NCBI RefSeq assembly: GCF_001642475.1
Contig: NW_019173980.1
Coordinates: 179,920-243,919, forward strand
Source of the DNA: Fonsecaea monophora
Taxonomy: Eukaryota; Ascomycota; Eurotiomycetes; Chaetothyriales; Herpotrichiellaceae
Reading direction: 5' to 3'
Length of the DNA: 64,000 nt
Of this stretch, positions 56,787 to 64,000 are shown piece after piece. Position 1 is the first letter of the stretch, and each line of letters begins with the position of its first letter. The notes under the pieces were generated by a model. It was not told where the DNA came from and did not search any database. It saw only the letters and a program-made list of their open reading frames with translations. The translations under genes and the position numbers were made by a program.

Positions 56787-56962
56787 AAGGAAACTAGAGC
56801 GCCAGCTAGCTAGGCCCGCTTTTTAAGCGAAAGTTGTGATTTTCGCTCAAAAAGCGGGTCTTTAGTGAAGCCCCAAGGAAACCAGAGCGCCAGCTAGCTA
56901 GGCCCGCTTTTTGAGCGAAAGTTGTGATTTTCGCTCAAAAAGCGGGCCTCAGGTGAAGCCTC
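56787..56962. repeat. 88-bp tandem repeat, two units, each with a near-perfect hairpin
   Basis: Units start at 56787 and 56875. Each contains CCAGCTAGCTAGG followed by an inverted repeat. In unit 2 the arms 56901-56920 and 56929-56948 pair over 20 bp without mismatch around an 8-base loop. Unit 1 differs by two RIP-type changes (G to A in the left arm, C to T in the right). CpA and TpG are retained nearby, so it is younger or less affected than its surroundings. Confidence 0.85.
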
Positions 56963-57842
56963 AGCCCACTTCGCATTAGCCCTGTATGAGGACTTGTAGT
57001 ACGGCACGGCCAGATGGCTTATTTAGCATATAATTATGCATCATTTCACGCCCTATTTATATGAACTCTCTCACCGGTTTTATGGCCTTTTACTCTCTAA
57101 TTCGATCTTTAATGTACTATTACGGCCCTTAGATCCCCTTCGTAAACTAGGGGACAGCGTCTCCCCTCCCTCAGCCTAACTACTACCGCTACCCCTTCGA
57201 GGCGTATACATTCCATCATGTAGACTACCTTCCGGCTACGGGATAACTACTGCCCTTATCTTCACCTCGTGATGGGGATTTTAGGCGCTAAATGAGGAGC
57301 GAACCCACCCCCGGTTGCGACGCCGAAAACGAGACCCCTGTCGTCCTAGCTATCACTATCACAGTGGAATATGCCGTACGTTCCTTCCCGGACTCAAGGC
57401 GCGAGGCGATCACCGGTGATGGGCTATACCCTTCCGGCAGACTTAGTCCCCGAACGCCACTATAGTTCTCGTATGGCCTCGATTCTGCATCTTATGTCTT
57501 ACTCGATCTAACTTTTGCAGCCCAGTTGTGGCCCGGACGATCTACGATCAGTACACCGTCGTACGCTTTCATGCTGGACATGGCCTAGTGACGCTACGGG
57601 AGCTTGAATAATAGTCAAGAGCCTCTCCTCTATAGCTTCCATTATGCAGCTTAACTATAGACACTAGGAAATCCTCGTGTAGGGAGGGTGCATTACTAAA
57701 CTAGAGGGTAAACTTTACCGACAGTACCCCGGCTCCTTTTTAGAAGTCGGCTAAAGCCCCTAGAAGCCTGATCCCGAGGATGTCACGTATTTTAGACTTA
57801 CGTTAGCTAGAAAGTTATATCATGATTAGTTTCGGGGACGCG
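56963..57842. other. less-mutated spacer before chromovirus copy 2
   Basis: CpA and TpG are more frequent here than in the flanking relics. No coherent gene is visible. Confidence 0.4.
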
Positions 57843-58259
57843 TGTTACGAACAGGCCATAATAGAGGCCATCCTAAGATAACGAGGAGGAAGGTGTACTG
57901 AAGCGGTGACGTAAGAGCGGGGGAGCCACGTACGCTAATACGTAACCTACTCTATTGTACTCCTAAGGCTAAATAGAGCTATAGGGAGCTACCTACTCTA
58001 TTATACTCCTAAGGCTAAATAGAGCTATAGAGAGCACTAACGGATTTCCTTTCTATATAAGTTAGAATAGTTTCATAGTTTCTCCTCGTAGTCAACCTCG
58101 TTTATAAATAATCGAGTTCCTCTCGGTTAAGTACTTTACGTATAGTACCGTACACTATACTCTTAGTTTCGTCTCTACTATACCGTTCTACTACTATATT
58201 ATTAAGTAAACCACCTCGGGTTTACTAAGGATACCTCACGTATAAAGTATCTCGTAACA
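57843..58259 (+). repeat. 5' LTR of chromovirus copy 2, with a different U3
   Basis: 417 bp, starting TGTTACGAAC and ending CTCGTAACA. The last 173 bp (from 58087) align with the R/U5 side of the copy 1 LTRs, whereas the first 244 bp share only the terminal ten or so bases with them. TATATAA lies at 58054-58060. Confidence 0.82.
57946..58037 (+). repeat. 46-bp tandem duplication in U3
   Basis: Two units of 46 bp (57946-57991 and 57992-58037) beginning CCTACTCTATT, differing by transitions. Its place just upstream of the TATA box is where LTR enhancer repeats usually lie. Confidence 0.85.
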
Positions 58260-61200
58260 TTTTAACTACCCTCTTAGATAGTTAGTAGTATCGATAACGA
58301 TATCTAGTAGTTCTAACCTTAAGTTACCTAAACTAAGGCTTACCTAATAGCCTAACTCGTTAACTACTAGCATTAATATAGTATTAGTCAGCACTATAGA
58401 AGTAGTAAAGATAAAAGACGACCTTAAAGTCGAATACTTCTATAGAGAACGAAATAAGCTTAGTATATATCTAATTTAACTTAAAGTTATATTTACCTTA
58501 TAGCGCACTAAGTATAGTATTACCGTAGAAAAAGTACTGTTCGTAGGACTCTAACTTCGTAAGTCCGCTTTCGAATGGTTTAAATCGCTAATAAATAACT
58601 ACTTAAGCGTAGCCTTAGGGTAGCGTAACGAGGAAACTAACTTAATTTTCGGAAATTTCGCTGTATATAAGGAACGTATTAAATAGATCTTCGGAACGCT
58701 AAGGGAAGAATAGTTAGTAGCCTAACGGATCTACTAACTTAAATAAACTAGATCAGCTATTAAATACTTCGCTATATTCTAACGATATACTTTAAAGCTA
58801 GATTAGGAAGATAAAGCTTTCGCCTTAGTCTACTACTAGGAACTAAAGGACTCGGTTAAAGATAGGATAGGAGTCAATCGTTCTAACGAGTATAAACTAC
58901 TTATTAAGGCTTCTATCGAGATCGATAACTAACTCTACGAGAGATAGATAGAAAGGAGAGGTACTTATAGAGGGAGAATGACTTATAGAAGCCGCTAATA
59001 ATATAGGGACCTAATGGACCTAAATATAGTCTAACGAGGAAGTTTAACTTTATAGAAGACTAACACTAGGAAGAAGGGAAGTTAAGGGCTATCTAAGTCG
59101 AAACGAGAGAAACGTAAGAAGAACGACCTATACTACGAATACGGAAAATCTGGATACCGTACGAGAAACTATAAAAACGGTCTAACGCTATATATGATAG
59201 ACGACGGTATAGCTAGTTATAAAGAAATAAAGGCCGATACTTTATAGAAGACCTAGATAGTAGCCTATAACTAGAGTAAAGGAGTATAGAAGGATTACCT
59301 AAGTACGGTATCTCCCGGGGAGATAGGTAGATTAGGAACTAATAAACCTAAGGAAGGAGCTACCTTAGAAGAATAAGAAAAGAAGAATTAACATTCGGTA
59401 CTATTCTAGATAGTCTATTATAAGGACGACTATCCTACCTACTACTCCGATAAGGAAGGTAGTAGATGATTCCTAAGGAAGCTACGAAGGGGGTAATAGA
59501 GTAGAAGGATGGAATTAAAGCGCTAGGAAGCTTTTATTATTAAGAAAGAGACCGAAATAGATAATAATAAGTTCTAGATGATACGTATACTAGGACTAAA
59601 TAAGTAAACTATATTTATCGTGATTAAATATAACGAAAAATAGATAGTACTTATTACTCTATACTAAAAACTACTTAATTATTAGTACGAAAATAACTAT
59701 AGAACGGAAATCGTATATAAATACTTAATTATAAACCTTAAATAACCGGTAAGAGGATTAACGACGGTTAAGTATAAAATTTACTAAACCGCGAGATATA
59801 TAGTTCTAGAGATATATACGTACGCGGGAAAGGAAGACGAAGTATTTACGGTACTAATCGTACTACTATCGTAATAAAGCCTTAATATGATGATATCGGA
59901 GATTAAGGAGAAGCCGAGGGAAAGATACGCTTCCTTAATATATATTTATTAAGGATATAAGGAATGTAAGATAATTACGTATATTAGAGCTACGAGTATA
60001 GAAATAGGGAATTAAGACGGAATAAGAGATTCTACGATAGGGTACTAACTAAACTACGGTTTATATAACGACTACCGAGACGGACGGTTTACTATTAACG
60101 AACTTAAGGAGAGGTTAATAATATACGACGATAATTACTATAGATAATACGTTACGATAGACGCCGACGATTTCGAAGTTACTATCGTTATAAACTATTA
60201 GATAATAGGAGAATACGAGGGAGGATATATATATAACGGGGAATATAACTACGTTATATATAGCCCCTTCGGATTACCTTAAACGACGATTAGAAAAATT
60301 AACTTAACGTAGTATTAGGATAGAGAATATCTAGAAAGAGAAGATACTTATATATATTAACTAATATAACTAGATATTATTAGAATCTAACTTACGGAAG
60401 GGAGAATAAAGAGAATCGCTAAAGCTCGGGTATAATAAGAAGTACTATAGAGAGAAAGAGAAGTAATCGAGGAACTAGTCCCGACGAAAGCCGGACCTCT
60501 ACGTAGAATTAGGGTTATTAACGAGAGAGAAGACCTAGATTACTACTATAGAAGACTTTACTACTACGACGAGGAGTGTAAAGAAAAAGAAAATATATAC
60601 CTATACTACTATAATATAGACTCGAGATATCTAGATATATTAATATTAAGGAAAGTATACGCTATACTACTATACGAAGGAAAGGTAATCTACGAAGAGT
60701 AAGAATACCCTTAAAGAAACGAAATATACTTATATTATTAATAAAAAGAGATCTATATAATGTTTATTAGTAGCGACGAAGAAGATAGCTACTTAAACTA
60801 ATAATATATCGTCGAAAATATTACGGATAGTCGGATTAACGAGGACTTTATCGTAAAAGAATTTATATACTTAAATCTAGATAGTTATTTAATAGAAGAA
60901 GAATATTAGTACGTCTATAACGTAGACCTAGACTTTAATATTATCCTAATAATAAAGGTAGATGTTTTTAATATTATAGAAGAATACCGATAAGAGATAT
61001 ATTAATAGATTTACGAAAGGTATATATATTAGCTAAAAAACTTATAAGTAACGACCTAAAGAGGCGAGAGAGTTATAATAATAATTAAAGGATTAGAAAG
61101 CCTCTAGAGTTAAGAGAGATAACTATATTAGGAAATAATTACGTAGCTCTTACGGTAAATCTTATAAGAATCTAGGTATAGATTATAATTAACTTAAGAA

Positions 61201-64000
61201 CTAATTAAAGCTACGTAAGTACGAGTATAGTAGAAAGAGTAAGAAGCTATAAAGTAAGGAAATTACTTCTATATCTATTAAGAATAGTAGACGGACGAGT
61301 ATTATAATAAATTATAATAGAATTAAAAGAAATCTTATTAACGATTAAGTAATATTAAGAAAAGATTACTTTAGATATAATATTAATTCTAAGATACGAC
61401 GTAATTTTAGAGATAGACTAGCTTTAAAAGAATAACCTTATAATTAATTAGAGGATAAAGACGATTACATTCGCGAAAAGTAGTACCGCTAAAAAGGAGG
61501 ATCGATCATCCTTAAAGGCCCTAGAAAGAACCGTTCTAGTACGACCGATAAAGAGAATACTAGTTAATACTATTATAGAAGAACTTCTAGCGGAATATAA
61601 AGACTTCGAGATCCTTATAAAAGAAAGATAAGGCGAGGTAGCCTTACTAAAACATTAACTATAGGACTACGAAATCCTATTTAAAGAAGGAAAAATATTA
61701 ATATACTATAGAGGATTAATCTTAATGTCTAAAAAAGAAGAAGACTTTCTTAAGGACTATATCGAAAAATATCTAGCGAAGAAGTTTATACGATCGTTAG
61801 AATCGCTAATATTATACGAGGTTATCTTCGCGAATAAAAAGGACGGAGGGTTACGACCTTATATAGATTATAGGAAACTTAACGTAATTACTAAAAAGAA
61901 CCGCTACTTAATACCTAAGATCGATAAGCTATAGGATCGACTACTTAAAGTAAAGTAGTTTATAATAATCGATGTTAGAGACGCCTACTATCGTATACGA
62001 ATAAAGGAAGGAGAAGAATAGAAAATAGCGTTTAGAACTAGATAGGGGTTATTTAAGTATTAAGTAATACTCTTTAAACTAACTAACGCCCCTACTATAT
62101 TCTAAGTACTTATTAATAATACGTTAAGAGAATACCTAGACGAGTTTATCGTTACATACCTCGACGATATCCTTATTTTTTCTAAAACGAAAGAAGAGTA
62201 CGTACAGTACGTACGAAAAGTACTATAAGCCCTAAAGGAAAAGGATTTACTTATTAAGTTAAGTAAATACTAATTCTATATTTATACGATAGCATTCCTA
62301 GACTATATTATATTAATAGAAGGACTTACATTAAACCTAGATAAGGTGAAAGTTATCTAAGAATAGCTAATACTAAGAAACGTTAAGGAAGTATAGATAT
62401 TCTTAGGACTTATTAACTACTATAGGAGGTTTATCGAAGGATTTTTAAAAATTACGATATTCCTAACTAACTTAATAAGGAAAGAATAAGAATTCTAATA
62501 AGATAAAAAGTATAAAGTAGCCTTTAACGAGCTAAAAGGACGGATAACCTCTACTTCTATACTTACACTCTTTAACCTAGAAAAGGAAGCGATACTAGAA
62601 ATAGACGTATTTAATGAAGCTATAGGAGTCTACCTTACGTAGAAGGACGACTAAGGCCGATTACGATCTATAGCTTACTACTCGAGATGTATAACCTAAC
62701 CGGAGTTAAACTATAATATCTATAATAAGGAATTACTAGTAATCGTTAAAGTACTACGTTAATAGAGAGTTTACTTAAAAGGAGGTAAATATCCGGTCTA
62801 AATATATATAGACTATAAGAACCTTATATATTAAACTATAACTAAGGAACTTAATAAACGATAAGTTCGCTAGGTAAAAACGCTTACGCGATACGACTTT
62901 AGAATATATTATATTAAAGGAGTAGAAAACGGTTAAGTTAACGCTCTAAGCCGAAGACCTAACTACGAAGGAATAGTATAACCGAAACTAGATACTCTAC
63001 TTAGAAGTAACGGAAACTCGCTATAGTACGGAGGATACGTAACGCTCGTAGTTATAGATATCGAGCTTACGGAAAAATAGAAATAAGTAGTACTAAGAGA
63101 GAGATATAATAGTTAAGGTATAGGATACTCTAGAATCGTAAAAATAATTAAACTAATTACGCGAGACTTTAATTAGAAGGGCCTTTAAAAAGATGTTAAA
63201 GAATACATTAGCTAGTGTAATATCTATAAAAAGGTAAAAAAGGAAAGGTATAAGCCGTACGGACTCCTAATAACACTATAGATACTAGAGAAACTATAGA
63301 GTTCGATCGTAGTCGACTTTATCATAAAGCTATTAATATCCCGAGAGCTCCTTATAGGTAAGGAATACGATAGTATAATAGTAGTAGTCGATAAATTAAC
63401 GAAATATACCTATATAATATCATTTATAGAGAAAGCTACGGTAAAAGAGTTTATATACTTATTTATACGGACGATCTTTATCGAATACGGAATACTAAAA
63501 GAGGTTATTTTAGATAGAGATAAGTTATTTATATTATAATTTTAGTAATTACTAAACGACCGGCTAAGGATAAAGCTAAAGTTATTAACGGTATATTACT
63601 TATAAATAGATAGATAGATAGAAAGAACGAATTAAATACTAAAATAGTACTTACGATACTATATTAACTACGAATAGAATAATTAGATATAACTACTATT
63701 AATAGTATAAATAGCTTTTAATAATAGTAAAGTCGTTATAAGGATCTTACTATATTTCGTAAATTACGGATACTATCTAGATATATTTAGGAAACTAGAA
63801 GAAAAGAAAAAGATATTAGAAGAAGTAAGAATATAACTAGAATAGATGAAATAATTATACGAGATAATGTAGAAAGAATTATAGAAAATCGTAGAAAAAA
63901 TAACATTAAGAGAAAATAAGAAAAGATCTAAGGGACTAGACCTCGAAGAGGGGGGGATAGTTTATATACGATAAAAAAACATTAAAATAAAAAGATTAAG
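58260..64000 (+). pseudogene. gag-pol relic of chromovirus copy 2, partial
   Basis: Gag, protease, reverse transcriptase, RNase H and most of the integrase are recognisable by alignment to copy 1. The longest clean piece is 61725-61934 (SKKEEDFLKDYIEKYLAKKF onward), homologous to 39763-39554. Nearly every Gln and Trp codon is a stop. The chromodomain and any antisense gene would lie past the window. Confidence 0.85.

Larger units (their letters stand above)
57843..64000 (+). mobile_element. chromovirus copy 2, opposite orientation, cut by the window end
   Basis: The same family as copy 1 but on the plus strand. The 5' LTR is 57843-58259; the internal region runs colinear with copy 1 to the window end, where base 64000 corresponds to about 37489 in copy 1. 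About 1.1 kb of internal sequence and the 3' LTR are therefore outside. RIP is close to complete: for example 59101-59160 has no CpA and a single TpG. The zinc knuckle (59131-59172) reads YYEYGKSGYRTRNY with every Cys and the His lost. YLDD is still legible at 62157-62168. Confidence 0.9.

Noticed and set aside
1..64000. tRNA, rRNA and CRISPR features
   Set aside because: I looked for tRNA B-box-like GTTCGAAxC motifs, rRNA-like segments and regularly spaced repeats and found none that hold up.

Overview
The window comes from a filamentous ascomycete (Pezizomycotina). The evidence is short introns of 53-112 bp with GT...AG ends and CTAAC/CTGAC branch sites, fungal gene families (NoxB, Dsn1/Mis13, Spt7, BYS1-like, DUF7707, DUF3435), and a large block mutated by RIP (repeat-induced C-to-T change, mainly at CpA/TpG, with CpG spared). 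I cannot fix the genus.

It has two sharply different halves. Positions 1 to about 31.75 kb are ordinary gene-rich euchromatin. In order it holds: an importin beta-3/Kap121-type karyopherin (3' part), SAGA subunit Spt7, a VanZ-like membrane protein, NADPH oxidase NoxB, kinetochore protein Dsn1/Mis13, an FAD monooxygenase, a fungal N-terminal-domain scaffold-like protein, a protein I do not recognise, a butanediol-dehydrogenase-type zinc MDR, a GPI-anchored DUF7707 protein, a hotdog thioesterase, a PEBP protein and a DHA1-type MFS transporter. I derived exon structures by reading splice sites and checking that the phases close. The genes look like independent housekeeping and accessory genes; I see no biosynthetic cluster.

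From about 31.8 kb to the right end (at least 32 kb) the DNA is riddled with stops, rich in TpA and poor in CpA/TpG. Read with TAG/TAA treated as ruined Gln/Trp codons, it resolves into relics. The first gene inside the boundary, facing inward, is a DUF3435 tyrosine-recombinase gene of the family that includes Starship captains. Further in lie remnants of a TPR protein, a coiled-coil protein, a BYS1-like secreted protein with Thr-rich repeats, an APH-like phosphotransferase, and several reading frames I cannot name.

Two chromodomain Ty3/gypsy retrotransposons have inserted. Copy 1 (35950-43648, minus strand) is complete, with 423-bp LTRs, a GATCC target duplication and a polypurine tract. It lies in the 3' end of the recombinase gene. 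Copy 2 (57843 to beyond the window, plus strand) is oriented the opposite way, more heavily mutated, and carries an LTR with an unrelated U3.

The most interesting reading is that 31.8 kb to beyond 64 kb is the captain-side end of a dead giant cargo-carrying element, silenced by RIP and then invaded by a chromovirus. A second notable point is an antisense gene inside the chromovirus whose stop codon overlaps the pol stop in a TTATAA palindrome.
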